From the NCBI RefSeq assembly GCF_036248255.1, contig NZ_CP109178.1, forward strand, positions 8,933,001-8,997,000: a stretch of DNA of 64,000 bases, given 5' to 3'. Every line of letters begins with the position of its first letter. The stretch's first letter is position 1. The position numbers and the translations under genes were made by a program. The notes under the pieces were generated by a model. The model was given only the letters and a program-made list of their open reading frames with translations, was not told where the DNA came from and did no database searches. Source of the DNA: Streptomyces sp. NBC_01717. Its GTDB lineage: Bacteria; Actinomycetota; Actinomycetes; Streptomycetales; Streptomycetaceae. Below, piece after piece: positions 46,252-55,499 of the stretch.

Positions 46252-47125
46252 GAGGTTGTCTCACGTGACTTGATGTTCGTGGGGCATGATGCCGGTCGTG
46301 GGTGCTGATCTATCGAAGCGTCTCGTTCCTGCTGAACTCTGGGAGCTGGCCGCCCCGTTGCTGCCGTCGTTCGCTGCTCGTCCGCAAGGTGGTGGGACCG
46401 CTCCGTGTGACGAGCGGGCCGTGTTCACGGCAGTGGTGTACGCGCTGACCAGCGGCTGTGACTGGCGGCATCTGCCGCCGACGTTCGGCACGTCGCCCGC
46501 CACCGCGCATCGCCGCTTCACGGTATGGACCGAGGCCGGCCTGTGGCGTCGGCTGCACCGGGCGGTGCTGGACGAACTCGGGGCCCGGGGCGAGGTGGAC
46601 TGGACCTCGGCGATCGTCGACGCGGCCTCCGTTCGCGCCAAAAAGGGGGGATCGCTGACCGGGCCGAACCCGGTCGATCGCGGCAAGGAGGGCAGCAAGC
46701 TGCACGTGCTGTCCGATGCCCAGGGCATCCCGCACGCCGTCGCCGTGTCCGGCGCGAACATGCACGACAGCCTCGCCCTCAAACCGCTCATCCGCGGCAT
46801 ACCCGCCGTCCGGTCCCGCCGGGGACCACGGCGGCGCCGACCCGTCAAACTCCGCGCGGACAATGCGTACTTCTCCGCCGAACACCTGGCCCGGCTGCGC
46901 GAGCGCGGGCTCGTCGCGCGCATCGCGCGGCCCGGCATCGAGTCCGGCGAACGCCTCGGTCGGCACCGCTGGAAGATCGAACGGTCGATCGCTTGGCTCT
47001 TCGGCTACCGTCGCCTCACCGTCCGATACGAACGACAGGGCTCGCACTTCCTCGCCTTCCTCGGCCTGGCCGCCGCCCTGACCTGCTACAAGAAGCTCGC
47101 GAAACTTGCCACGTGAGAGACCCTC
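46252..47125 (+). mobile_element. complete IS5-type insertion sequence
   Basis: Inverted ends GAGGTTGTCTCACGTGAC on the left and GAGGGTCTCTCACGTGGC (reverse complement of the right end) bracket a single transposase gene. Target duplication is not evident, because the left flank has been changed by the IS4 insertion. The right end lies 28 bases from the grpE stop. Confidence 0.85.
46286..47116 (+). CDS. IS5-family transposase
   Basis: 276 residues. N-terminal domain LVPAELWELAAPLLPSF with CDWRHLPPTFGTSPATAHRRF; catalytic residues in DWTSAIVDAASVRAKKGG (Asp), VKLRADNAYFSAEHL (Asp) and RWKIERSIAWLFGYRRL (Glu with the IERS-type signature). The frame is intact, with stop just before the right inverted repeat. 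Confidence 0.9.
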   Translation: MMPVVGADLSKRLVPAELWELAAPLLPSFAARPQGGGTAPCDERAVFTAVVYALTSGCDWRHLPPTFGTSPATAHRRFTVWTEAGLWRRLHRAVLDELGARGEVDWTSAIVDAASVRAKKGGSLTGPNPVDRGKEGSKLHVLSDAQGIPHAVAVSGANMHDSLALKPLIRGIPAVRSRRGPRRRRPVKLRADNAYFSAEHLARLRERGLVARIARPGIESGERLGRHRWKIERSIAWLFGYRRLTVRYERQGSHFLAFLGLAAALTCYKKLAKLAT

Positions 47126-47153
47126 TGAGCCTCGGGAATTGCCTCATCCAGGG

Positions 47154-47750
47154 CTATGCGGCAGGGGCGGGTCCTGCCACCGCCACCTGGGCCGGGCGCA
47201 GGAGGTGGTCGCCGACCCGGTAGCCGTGGCGCAGCACCTCGGTGCACACGGCTTCATGGTCCGCACCGGACGCGCGGTAGTCGAGTGCCTCATGGGTGTT
47301 CGGGTCGAAGGGTTCGCCCGCTGCACCGACGGTGCGCAGCCCCAGCGCCGCCATCCGCTCCTCGAGTAGGTCGAAGAGGACCGCCGCAGCGCCGTGGCCG
47401 TCTCCCTGCCGTCGAGCCGCCTCCACGACATCCAGGACCGGAAGCAGGCCGGTGAGCACATTGACCACCGCGATCTCCCGTACGGCCAGGCGGTCGCGGC
47501 GCACCCTCTTGCGGTAGTTGTCGTACTCGGCCTTCACCCGCTGCAGATCCTCGGTCAGCTCCGCGATCTGCTCACGCAGCCGTGCGGCGTCCGCCCGATC
47601 GGAGTCCGGGCGTCCCTGACCGACGCCGTCCGGACCGGACACATCCTGGCGTCGCCGGGACTGCAGGATGACCGGGTCGATCCTGCGCACGTCGCGCACC
47701 ACTACAGGTGACCGCTCACCCTGATGCCTGAGGTGCGGGTCCTTGCTCAT
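47154..47750 (-). CDS. grpE: GrpE nucleotide exchange factor
   Basis: 198 residues. An N-terminal polar segment and a coiled coil ([33 protein letters not shown], about 55-88) are followed by [12 protein letters not shown] and the C-terminal beta domain with [37 protein letters not shown], the GrpE signature. It exchanges ADP for ATP on DnaK. Its ATG overlaps the dnaK stop (ATGA), so the two are coupled. The N-terminus is shorter and less acidic than in the main GrpE, fitting an accessory copy. An IS5 element ends 28 bases downstream. Confidence 0.9.
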   Translation of the reverse strand: MSKDPHLRHQGERSPVVVRDVRRIDPVILQSRRRQDVSGPDGVGQGRPDSDRADAARLREQIAELTEDLQRVKAEYDNYRKRVRRDRLAVREIAVVNVLTGLLPVLDVVEAARRQGDGHGAAAVLFDLLEERMAALGLRTVGAAGEPFDPNTHEALDYRASGADHEAVCTEVLRHGYRVGDHLLRPAQVAVAGPAPAA

Positions 47751-49618
47751 CCGGCGCCTCCCTTCCGCTCGTCATCGACGATCTCCGCATCGACGACGTC
47801 CTCGTCGCCGGTGCTGCCCGCGCCCTCAGCCGTGCTGCTGTCGGCCGCGCCGCCCTCACCGGTTTCGGCCTGTGTCTGCGCGTACAGGGCGGTGCCGATC
47901 CGCTGTGCGGCCGTACTTGCCTTCTCGGTGGCGGTACGGATCTCGGCGGTGTCCTCGCCCTTGAGCTTCTCCTTCAGCTCGGTGAGCGCGTCCTCCACCT
48001 CCGTCTTCACGTCACCAGGGATCTTGTCCGTATTGTCCTGCAGCAGCTTCTCGGTCTGGTAGACCAGGGACTCCGCCTGGTTGCGGGTCTCGGCGGCCTC
48101 GCGACGGCGGTGGTCCTCCTCCGCGTACTGCTCGGCCTCCTGCACCATGCGGTCGATGTCGTCCCTGGGCAGCGAGGAGCCACCGGTGACGGTCATCTTC
48201 TGCTCCTTGCCGGTGCCGAGGTCCTTGGCAGCGACGTGCATGATGCCGTTGGCATCGATGTCGAACGTGACCTCGATCTGTGGGACACCACGCGGGGCCG
48301 GTGGCAGACCGGTCAGGTCGAAGACGCCGAGCTTCTTGTTGTACGCCGCGATCTCGCGCTCGCCCTGGTAGACCTGGATCTGCACCGACGGCTGGTTGTC
48401 GTCGGCCGTCGTGAAGGTCTCGGACCGCTTGGTCGGGATCGTGGTGTTGCGCTCGATGAGCTTCGTCATGATGCCGCCCTTGGTCTCGATACCGAGGGAC
48501 AGCGGCGTGACGTCGAGGAGCAGAACGTCCTTGACCTCACCCTTGAGGACACCGGCCTGGAGCGAGGCGCCGATGGCGACGACCTCGTCGGGGTTCACAC
48601 CCTTGTGCGGATCCTTGGAGGTCAGCTCCTTCACCAGCTCGGTCACTGCCGGCATCCGCGTCGAACCGCCCACCAGGATCACATGGTCGATGTCCGACAC
48701 CTTGATCCCGGCGTCCTTGACCGCGTTGTGGAACGGACCCTTGCAGCGCTCCAGGAGGTCCGCGGTGAGCTGCTCGAACTGCGCACGCGTCAGCTTCTCG
48801 TCCAGGTGCAGCGGGCCCTCGGCCGACGCCGAGATGTAAGGCAGGTTGATCGTCGTCTCGGTCGCGGACGACAGTTCGATCTTCGCCTTCTCCGCGGCCT
48901 CGCGGAGACGCTGCAGCGCCATCTTGTCCTTGGACAAGTCAACGCCGTAGCCGTTCTTGAACTGCTTCACCAAGTGGTCGACGATCTGCTGGTCCCAGTC
49001 GTCACCGCCGAGGTGCGTGTCGCCATTGGTCGCCTTGACCTCCACCAGGCCCTCGCCGATCTCCAGCAGGGATACGTCGAAGGTGCCGCCGCCGAGGTCG
49101 AACACGAGGATCGTCTGTTCGTTCTCCTTGTCCAGGCCGTAGGCCAGCGCCGCGGACGTCGGCTCATTGATGATCCGCAGCACGTTCAGGCCCGCGATGT
49201 GGCCCGCCTCCTTGGTCGCGGTGCGCTGGGAGTCGTTGAAGTACGCCGGGACGGTGATCACCGCGTCGGTGACGTCCTCCCCGAGATGCGCTTCGGCGTC
49301 CCGCTTCAGTTTCTGCAGCACGCGCGCGGAGATCTCCTGCGCGGTGTACCGCTTGCCATCGATGTCGCCGGACTCGGGAAAACGCCACTGCGCCTCTCCC
49401 ATGTGCCGCTTGACCGACCGCGCGGTGCGCTCGACATTCGTCACTGCCTGCCGCTTGGCGATCTCGCCGACGAGCACCTCACCCGTCTTGGCGAACGCCA
49501 CCACCGACGGAGTGGTCCGCGCACCCTCGGTATTCGCAATGACCGTCGGCTCCCCGGCCTCGAGCACAGACACCACGGAGTTCGTCGTTCCCAGGTCAAC
49601 GCCCACAGCCCGTGCCAT
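47747..49618 (-). CDS. dnaK: DnaK (Hsp70) chaperone
   Basis: 623 residues. N-terminal ATPase: [61 protein letters not shown] and [14 protein letters not shown]; substrate domain with [28 protein letters not shown]-terminal lid with acidic end [13 protein letters not shown]. It folds client proteins with GrpE and a J-protein. The ATG at 49618 follows GGAGGCAGTG. The operon has dnaK and grpE only, with no dnaJ or hspR visible before the IS elements, suggesting a secondary stress chaperone set or one truncated by mobile-element activity. Confidence 0.95.
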   Translation of the reverse strand: MARAVGVDLGTTNSVVSVLEAGEPTVIANTEGARTTPSVVAFAKTGEVLVGEIAKRQAVTNVERTARSVKRHMGEAQWRFPESGDIDGKRYTAQEISARVLQKLKRDAEAHLGEDVTDAVITVPAYFNDSQRTATKEAGHIAGLNVLRIINEPTSAALAYGLDKENEQTILVFDLGGGTFDVSLLEIGEGLVEVKATNGDTHLGGDDWDQQIVDHLVKQFKNGYGVDLSKDKMALQRLREAAEKAKIELSSATETTINLPYISASAEGPLHLDEKLTRAQFEQLTADLLERCKGPFHNAVKDAGIKVSDIDHVILVGGSTRMPAVTELVKELTSKDPHKGVNPDEVVAIGASLQAGVLKGEVKDVLLLDVTPLSLGIETKGGIMTKLIERNTTIPTKRSETFTTADDNQPSVQIQVYQGEREIAAYNKKLGVFDLTGLPPAPRGVPQIEVTFDIDANGIMHVAAKDLGTGKEQKMTVTGGSSLPRDDIDRMVQEAEQYAEEDHRRREAAETRNQAESLVYQTEKLLQDNTDKIPGDVKTEVEDALTELKEKLKGEDTAEIRTATEKASTAAQRIGTALYAQTQAETGEGGAADSSTAEGAGSTGDEDVVDAEIVDDERKGGAG

Positions 49619-49657
49619 CACTGCCTCCATTTCCCGGCAATGCTTGATGCTCTTCCA

Positions 49658-49687
49658 TTGATAAAACCTGAGTGCATCTGGGTCAAT
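49658..49687 (-). promoter_or_regulatory. dnaK promoter with overlapping HAIR-like element
   Basis: On the minus strand TTGACC (49686-49681), 17 bases and TATCAA (49663-49658) form a good promoter. Overlapping it, ATTGACC, seven bases and ACTCAGG (49687-49667) match the HspR element CTTGAGT-N7-ACTCAAG in arrangement and in ten of fourteen arm bases. HspR repression of dnaK is established in Streptomyces; here the site is read by eye. Confidence 0.6.
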
Positions 49688-50397
49688 TATGGTCCACCTC
49701 TCTGTCTGGATCGCGGCGGTCCACCTGGCATGGGTGCGCGTGAGCGAGCGGCTCGACGAGGCGGGCGGCGTCGCTGATGTCGATCGCACTCCGGGAGGGG
49801 GACGCCCTGACGCCGACAACCCTGCAATTCGGGGGCGAACCGGCTCGGAGTACCGGGCGGCCACGTGCTGATACTCCCTGTGGCCATTGTCCCCGTTCGC
49901 CGTGTCACCGGCCTGCTCGCCGGCGTTTCGACCCTGCGGGCCCTGATAGCCAGGGTCACCAGTTCCGCATCACCGAGAATCCCGCGGCCGATCGGTGTGA
50001 GTGCCGCGGCAGAGTGCGATGAATACGCCGCCTCGCCGACGATGTGATCAATCCCAAGGACCGAAGCCGCCACCGGGCTACAAAGGATGCGAACTCGGCC
50101 CGGTGGCCTCACTGACGCGAGAGGACATCCCGCCCGGCCGGCCCTGTGGACGACGGGACCGGAGTCGTCGGACATGCCTGTGGTCGTGCGGCGGCCCCGG
50201 AGTCGTCGTCGGCCGCAGAAGAGCCATCGAGCCCCGACCGGCATGGAATCCGCAGCCGTCGGCTGTTCCAGGGACGCCTTGCTGAGGAAATTCTCGACGG
50301 CGCGATGGAGACCAGGACCGCGTTCACAGCATTGCGAAGGGGCTTGGACGAGGCACCGGATCCGGCCGTCCTCGCAACACGACAATGAGGAGAGGTC
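49688..50397. other. intergenic region
   Basis: About 700 bases without a supported gene. A short frame reads [12 protein letters not shown] around 49952-49990, weakly like a Phd-type antitoxin start, but the rest does not follow. No repeat or structure stood out. Confidence 0.35.
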
Positions 50398-50769
50398 ATG
50401 GCGCGGGTGGAAGTGGAGGGCACCGATATCGTTGTTCGCCTCTCATGGTGGGAGAGGGCGGCGACACGCCACCGCGAGGTGCGGGTACCGGGATCGGCAC
50501 TTCGCCGGCTGTATCTCGAGCCCGACTGGTGGCGGGCGCTCCGTGGTGGGCGCGGCCGGGGCACCTGGATTCCTGGACGGCTGTGCGCGGGCATCCGCCC
50601 ACTTCAGGAGGGGCAGGACTTCGCGTTGGTACGGGCCGGCGGGCCGGTGCTGTGTCTGGAACTGCGCCGGTGTGCACCGTTCAGCAGGCTGGCGATCTCC
50701 GTCACCGACCCTGAGGCGGCGATGCGGGTTCTGCTGCCGCTGGTCCCGCGGGATCGGCTGGGAACGTGA
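50398..50769 (+). CDS. conserved protein of unknown function
   Basis: 123 residues starting MARVEVEGTDIVVRLSWWERAATRHREVRVP and ending LPLVPRDRLGT. A strong GAGGAGAGG site precedes the ATG, and alternating strands with two Trp-rich spots (SWWERA, DWWRALRGG) suggest a compact beta-sandwich or PH-like fold. Similar small proteins occur in streptomycetes, but I know no function. Monocistronic. Confidence 0.65.
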   Translation: MARVEVEGTDIVVRLSWWERAATRHREVRVPGSALRRLYLEPDWWRALRGGRGRGTWIPGRLCAGIRPLQEGQDFALVRAGGPVLCLELRRCAPFSRLAISVTDPEAAMRVLLPLVPRDRLGT

Positions 50770-51316
50770 GCGCCGGTCATTTGATGTCGCTGATCGGACC
50801 CTCCCTGGCCGACTCCTTCGTCCGACCGGGACATGAAGCCCGGCGGACTGTGCCCCACGGAGCCCGCCACCCGGACGGGGGGAATCGGCAACAGGTGCTG
50901 CCGCCTTGCGTCAGGGGACATGTAATCCCGGACAGTTCACTCTCCGCTACGCCGCATCGATTCCGACCGGGAACCGAGAGTTCGGTCCGGTGCCGATGCC
51001 CAGCACAGCGAATGGAGTTGCGACGGCCGCCGTCGCTGCCGGGGGGCGAATCGTCATCGGTGCCTCAAGGGCGCTTTCATCATCCGTAACCCCGACGGCG
51101 CCCTCTTCACCGTGTCCGACACGAAGGGCGGCGACCTCATTCAGCGTACTCAAGTCGACTGCGCCGACCAGGTGCGCGGCCGGCCGCGGGCGTGCGCCCC
51201 TACGACCCTTCCTCGCCGGACTGCTCTCATGCGCGCGGCACCTCACCGATTGCGGCCTCAGAGTGATCGGCGCAGGGTGAGTACGTCAGTCCCCCTCACA
51301 GTGAAGGACAGCATCG
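50770..51316. other. intergenic region before the CsbD gene
   Basis: About 550 bases. Several GC-rich open frames without ribosome sites or family features; no gene called. Confidence 0.35.
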
Positions 51317-51490
51317 ATGAGCAAGGCAAAGGCGAAGGCCAAGCAGGTCAAGGGCAAGCTGAAGGAAACCGCTGGCGATGCCATGGGCGACAAGGGCATG
51401 CAGGCGGAGGGCCGCAGCGAGCAACTGACGGGCAAGGCCCAGGAGACCGCGGCCAAGGCGGCTGAGCGGCTGAAGAAGTCCGGACGGTAG
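51317..51490 (+). CDS. CsbD family small stress protein
   Basis: 57 residues, strongly basic and Ala-rich: MSKAKAKAKQVKGKLKETAG then GMQAEGRSEQLTGKAQETAAKAAERLKKSGR. The K-x-K-G-K-x-K-E-x-A-G and G-x2-Q-x-x-G-K motifs are the CsbD (UPF0337) pattern. In Bacillus and relatives CsbD is a general-stress protein of unknown mechanism. AAGGA sits eight bases before the ATG. It is too short for many gene callers but looks real. Confidence 0.85.
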   Translation: MSKAKAKAKQVKGKLKETAGDAMGDKGMQAEGRSEQLTGKAQETAAKAAERLKKSGR

Positions 51491-51940
51491 TTGCCTGGAC
51501 GCAGGAAGGACCGCGCAGCCGGGGTGACGGCATCTGTGCTTCACGCTCGTGCGCCGGGGCTTCAGATTTCGGTGCTACTGAACTTCGCCGGCGTTCAGCG
51601 AACGCCGAGTCGAGTTGCTTGCAACACCGGTTCGGAGGCCGATCACCCGGCATGCATGCCTCTCCACAGGTGGAGTCATCGCGCCCGGCCCGTTGTCCCG
51701 CGCCCGCCATGGCTGTTCCTGAGCGTTCGTGTTGCGCACAGGACAGCCATGGCGGGGTGGACGGGTCTTCGGACCTACTCCTTTCCATGGCTGGACTCCC
51801 AGCGGCACGCCTCGTACGCATGGAGCCTGCTCGGCGTGGCCGCACAGGCCGCGGGCGGTGACCATCGGCAACTTTCCGCCGACGGGGCGGAGAAGATCCT
51901 GCTGCCCGCTCTGCGTGAGTGTTGAGAGTCGGACGCGACA
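51491..51940. other. intergenic region before the methyltransferase gene
   Basis: No intact gene. One frame ends RQHRSADGAEKILLPALREC-like (about 51770-51925, SFPWLDSQRHASYAWSLLG earlier) with coding flavour and stops 15 bases before the methyltransferase start; it has no recognisable beginning and may be a relic. Confidence 0.3.
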
Positions 51941-52600
51941 GTGAAACTCCTCAAGCCTCCAGGTGTCTACGCGCCGCAGGAAGACACAGCCATGCTGATA
52001 TCCGCTCTGCGGCGCGAACATCTGTCACCCCAAGCCGATGTGCTCGATGTGGGCACCGGTACCGGTGCAGTGGCGATCGCCGCAGCCCACCACGGTGCTG
52101 CCCGCGTTGTCGCCATCGACACGTCGGCGGCGGCGGTGCTCACCACACGGCTGAACGCACTGCTGTCCGGGCAGGCGCGGGTAATCCGGGTCAGCCGCGG
52201 CGACCTGACGGAACCTGTGACCGGTCTGAGATTCGAGCTGGTGCTGGCGAACCCACCGTACGTACCGTCTGCGGACGTCCGCATGGCCGGACGCGGTGCG
52301 GCTCGGGCGTGGGAGGCGGGGATCGACGGCCGGGTGGTCATCGACCGGCTCTGTGCCAAGGTTCCCGCTCTGCTGCGCCCAAAGGGTGTGCTGCTCGTGG
52401 TCCACTCCGTGATGAGCAACCCGGCGATGACCGTGGCACGACTGACTGAAGCCGGACTGGACGTCACCGTGACCGAGCGCCGGTTCGTTTCCTTCGGCCC
52501 TGTGCTGCGTGAACGCGCCGACTGGCTGGAGGCCCAGGGCCTGATCGAGCACGGCCAGGAGAAAGAGGAACTGGTGGTGATCCGTGCAGAACAGCCGTAA
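51941..52600 (+). CDS. HemK2/MTQ2-type class I methyltransferase
   Basis: 219 residues. The SAM-binding start DVLDVGTGTGAVAIAAAHHG (motif I) and the catalytic NPPY in ELVLANPPYVPS mark the N5-glutamine/N6-adenine methyltransferase group; the N-terminal EDTAMLISAL is usual for the short HemK2-like branch. It probably methylates a protein glutamine (release factor type) or a related acceptor; substrate not determinable. The start is GTG. The next gene begins within its last 17 bases, so the two are coupled. Confidence 0.82.
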   Translation: MKLLKPPGVYAPQEDTAMLISALRREHLSPQADVLDVGTGTGAVAIAAAHHGAARVVAIDTSAAAVLTTRLNALLSGQARVIRVSRGDLTEPVTGLRFELVLANPPYVPSADVRMAGRGAARAWEAGIDGRVVIDRLCAKVPALLRPKGVLLVVHSVMSNPAMTVARLTEAGLDVTVTERRFVSFGPVLRERADWLEAQGLIEHGQEKEELVVIRAEQP

Positions 52601-52844
52601 TGAACCAGGGACCGCGCCTCGGACGGCCGCACGACGCGTCATGCAGGAGCCGGGCGGACCCATGCTCGTGGAAGGGCCCGTCGAAGTCCTCCAGGAGGAC
52701 GGCACCATTGCTCGCTCGGACCGGCCTGTCGTCGCACTGTGCACCTGCCGTCGGAGCCTAATCTTCCCTTGGTGCGACACGAGCCACCGCGGCCGGAAGA
52801 AGCGGAAGGCCCCACCGCCGGCTTCAGAGCGGCGCGTGGAGTGA
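52584..52844 (+). CDS. CDGSH iron-sulfur domain protein
   Basis: 86 residues. VALCTCRRSLIFPWCDTSHRG gives the three cysteines and His of a CDGSH 2Fe-2S cluster site (C-x-C-x2-S-x3-P-x-C-D-x-S-H). The GTG start lies inside the methyltransferase gene. Bacterial CDGSH proteins are linked to iron-sulfur or redox handling; the precise role is open. A proline/basic tail follows the motif. Confidence 0.85.
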   Translation: MQNSRNEPGTAPRTAARRVMQEPGGPMLVEGPVEVLQEDGTIARSDRPVVALCTCRRSLIFPWCDTSHRGRKKRKAPPPASERRVE

Positions 52845-53085
52845 GGACTCGCCGTCCCGCCGTGTGAGTGGCGAGGGGCCGACGCCCTCCGATACCGGCT
52901 TGTGGGCGTGCCCTGCCGTAGGGAAGGGGGCCGCTGGGGAAGTGGCTGGGGCGTGGCTGCGCCGGGGAGGTGAGTGCGGTGTCCGTCTTCGCGCGCAGAG
53001 CGCAGGTTTTGCTTCCTTGACCTGTTGTCTTAGGTGTCTGCGGCTCCGTTCTGCGGAGAGCGACGAACCCGACGAAGGGACTGTC

Positions 53086-53634
53086 ATGGGACACGGCGGC
53101 AATGTGATCGTGGAGCTCACGGCCGATCATCGTGAGCTGGAGGAGTTGTTCGCGCAGATCGAAGCGCAGCCGGTCGACCATCCGCGGCGACGTGAGCTGG
53201 CTGACCGGCTGACCGCGGAACTGGTGCGGCACTCCGTCGCCGAGGAGATGTACCTGTATCCGACGGTACGCAGACACGTACCGCACGGTGGGGCACTGGC
53301 GGACAAGGAACTCGCCGATCACGCCAAGGTGGAGCAGATGCTCAAGGACCTCGAAGACCTGCACGCCGACGATCCGCAGTTCAACGACATCGTTGCGAAG
53401 CTGAAGTTCGAGGTCGCCTCCCACGTGCGTGAGGAGGAGCACGAGCTGTTCCCGACACTCGTGGAGTCGTCTTCATCCGACGAGTTGGACGATCTGGGGC
53501 GGCTGGTGCGCCGGGCCAAGGAGATGGCCTCCACCCGACCGCACCCCTCCCTCCCGAACACCCCGCCCGCGGCCGGCGTCGGACTGGTGGACCGTGTACG
53601 CGACCTGCTCAGCAGCCGCACGACCACAGGCTGA
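53086..53634 (+). CDS. hemerythrin HHE-domain protein
   Basis: 183 residues. The HHE metal ligands are visible: VIVELTADHRELEELF, LVRHSVAEEMYLYPTVRRHVP, LADHAKVEQMLKDLED and ASHVREEEHELFPTL, a di-iron four-helix bundle that binds oxygen or senses iron/NO. GAAGGGACTGTC precedes the ATG. The C-terminal 40 residues (RPHPSLPNTPPAAGVG) are extended and proline-rich. Monocistronic, between the CDGSH protein and Ku genes. Confidence 0.88.
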   Translation: MGHGGNVIVELTADHRELEELFAQIEAQPVDHPRRRELADRLTAELVRHSVAEEMYLYPTVRRHVPHGGALADKELADHAKVEQMLKDLEDLHADDPQFNDIVAKLKFEVASHVREEEHELFPTLVESSSSDELDDLGRLVRRAKEMASTRPHPSLPNTPPAAGVGLVDRVRDLLSSRTTTG

Positions 53635-53831
53635 ACCGTCGACCGGTGTCCGCAAGGGAGCACGGCACCATGACGGGACTTCTCTTGCCCTGCGTATGCG
53701 ATCACGGCCGGTTCGCGTAAGGATCGGATTACGGGCGGTGGCCCGGTTGCGCCCCGACCTTGCGTCGGCCCCTTCCCCGGCGCTCCGGTCCGCTTCCCGG
53801 CCCACACTGCCAGGGGGGCCTGGAGGAACGC

Positions 53832-54773
53832 ATGCCGCGGCCCTTGTGGACCGGTGCCATCTCGTTCGGCCTGGTCACGATCCCGATCAAGATCATCAGT
53901 GCGACCGAGGACCGTTCGTTGCACTTCCACCAGGTGCACCTCGAGGACATGGGGAGGGTCCGCACCCGAAAGGTGTGCGAGATCGAGGACGAGGTCGTAC
54001 CGCAGGAGGAGATCGGCAAGGGCTACGAGATCGGTGCGGGACAGGTCGTCCCGGTCACTGACGAAGAGCTCGCGGGGATGCCGCTGCCGACGGCGAAGGC
54101 GATCGAGATCGTGGCGTTCGTCGACGCCGAGAGCATCGACCCGATCCGTATCACCGACTCCTACTTTCTCGCGACCGACGGACAGGTCGCCGCGAAGCCG
54201 TACACCCTGCTCCGCAAGGCCCTGGAGCGCTCCGACAAGGTCGCCGTCGCGAAGTTCGCCTGGCACGGCCGTGAACGCCTCGGCCTGTTGCGGGTACGCG
54301 AGGGCGCGATCGTGCTGCACTCGATGCGGTGGCCGGACGAGATCCGCAGCCCCGAATCCCTCAGACCCGAAGTCACCGACTTGGATGACGCCGAGATCGA
54401 ACGTGCCGTCCAGCTCACTGACACCATGGCCATGGACGACATCTCCGGATTCCGGGATCAGTACCGCGACGCGCTGGAAAGGCTGATCGCGGCAAAGTCT
54501 GAGGGCAAGGAGCTCCAGGAGCCGGCCGAGGGCGAGGAGCGGGAGTCCGGCAAGGTCGTGGACCTGATGGCCGCCCTGAACGCCTCGGTGGAGGCGGCCA
54601 GGAAGAGCCGTGGTGAGCACGGTGGGGACGCGACTGTGCACGAGATACGACCCAGCAGGAAGCCGGCTGCGAAGAAGGCGGTCCCGGCGAAGAAGGCCAC
54701 GGCGAAGAAGACAGCGGCTGCGAAGAAAGGCACGGCCAGGAAGACGTCCGCGAAGAAGCGCAGCGCGTCCTGA
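53832..54773 (+). CDS. ku: Ku protein of non-homologous end joining
   Basis: 313 residues. The start PRPLWTGAISFGLVTIPIKI and the body with HQVHLEDMGRVRTRKVCEI and RPEVTDLDDAEIERAVQL are typical bacterial Ku core. The C-terminal 50 residues are Lys/Ala-rich (KPAAKKAVPAKKATAKKTAA), as in mycobacterial and Streptomyces Ku, which bind DNA and LigD. It binds double-strand break ends. GGAGG lies a few bases before the ATG. No ligD lies beside it here. Confidence 0.93.
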   Translation: MPRPLWTGAISFGLVTIPIKIISATEDRSLHFHQVHLEDMGRVRTRKVCEIEDEVVPQEEIGKGYEIGAGQVVPVTDEELAGMPLPTAKAIEIVAFVDAESIDPIRITDSYFLATDGQVAAKPYTLLRKALERSDKVAVAKFAWHGRERLGLLRVREGAIVLHSMRWPDEIRSPESLRPEVTDLDDAEIERAVQLTDTMAMDDISGFRDQYRDALERLIAAKSEGKELQEPAEGEERESGKVVDLMAALNASVEAARKSRGEHGGDATVHEIRPSRKPAAKKAVPAKKATAKKTAAAKKGTARKTSAKKRSAS

Positions 54774-54880
54774 CCGAAGCGGGCACTGTCCCCGGACCGC
54801 AGGCCATGGTGACAGACCACCCGACATGGCCGGGATGTCCGTGCCGCCCAAGTGCTGAGGTTTGCTCCTACCCTCGTCCC

Positions 54881-55195
54881 ATGACCGAGAACGAGATCAA
54901 ACTCAAGGCCATCGCGGCGCTCACCGCACTGCGCAGCGGGGTCGGCACGGACTATGTCTCGGACCTGCTCGGGGAAGTGGTTCCCGAGCATTTCGTCGTG
55001 TCTGCCGCCGCGGGTCCGCGCGAGGTCGGGCTATCTGTTCTGGGCCAGCTCTCTCAGCCGCTCAGTGCACTGATCACCGGATTCGTGCTCGCGTTCCAGG
55101 CCGTTGCGGATGCCTTTGACGAGACAGTACCTGCGGCACCGACGGAGGAGATTCTTCAGGTTCTTGCACTCGAACTCGCGCGCGAATCAGATTGA
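54881..55195 (+). CDS. small conserved protein of unknown function
   Basis: 104 residues: TENEIKLKAIAALTALRSGVGTDYVSDLLGEVVPEHF through PLSALITGFVLAFQAVADAFDETVPAAPTEEI. Helix-rich with a hydrophobic LITGFVLAFQAVA stretch, not a clear membrane segment. The ATG at 54881 is the first with reasonable context; no strong ribosome site. No family known to me. Confidence 0.55.
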   Translation: MTENEIKLKAIAALTALRSGVGTDYVSDLLGEVVPEHFVVSAAAGPREVGLSVLGQLSQPLSALITGFVLAFQAVADAFDETVPAAPTEEILQVLALELARESD

Positions 55196-55396
55196 ACCGT
55201 TCTCGATGGCCGCGCGCGCTCACGTATCCGCTCGTCGATCCGGTGTCAGGCCGGCAGCTCGACAGCCGGGTCGGCGCGGGTGGTCTTCTCGGCGGCAGCG
55301 GCAGCGTCGCCCTGGCGATCGAGGTGCGCTTCGGCCGGTCGAGCTTCGGCGGCTCGAGGCTTCGTTCGATCGCCGGCCCTCGAACCATGGTGAGAA

Positions 55397-55419
55397 GCCC
55401 CGCCCTTCAGGGGCGGGGC
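55397..55419. terminator. GC hairpin between convergent genes, IS200/IS605-like
   Basis: GCCCCGCCC (55397-55405), loop TTCAG and GGGCGGGGC (55411-55419) form a perfect 9-bp stem. It lies in the roughly 300-base gap between convergent genes and is probably a terminator. The sequence is also close to the hairpin at the ends of TnpB-type IS200/IS605 elements, so a relic end is possible. The rest of 55196-55499 shows no gene. Confidence 0.45.
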
Positions 55420-55499
55420 GGGGTCGCCTCGGCGGGCGCCGGGAGAGCGCGAAGGCTCTGGCTGCCTTCCGGTCCTCGGAGGCGGTGCCTCTCGCGGAT

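Noticed and set aside
49952..49990. Phd-antitoxin-like stretch
   Set aside because: Only about a dozen residues fit and no toxin or start codon is nearby.
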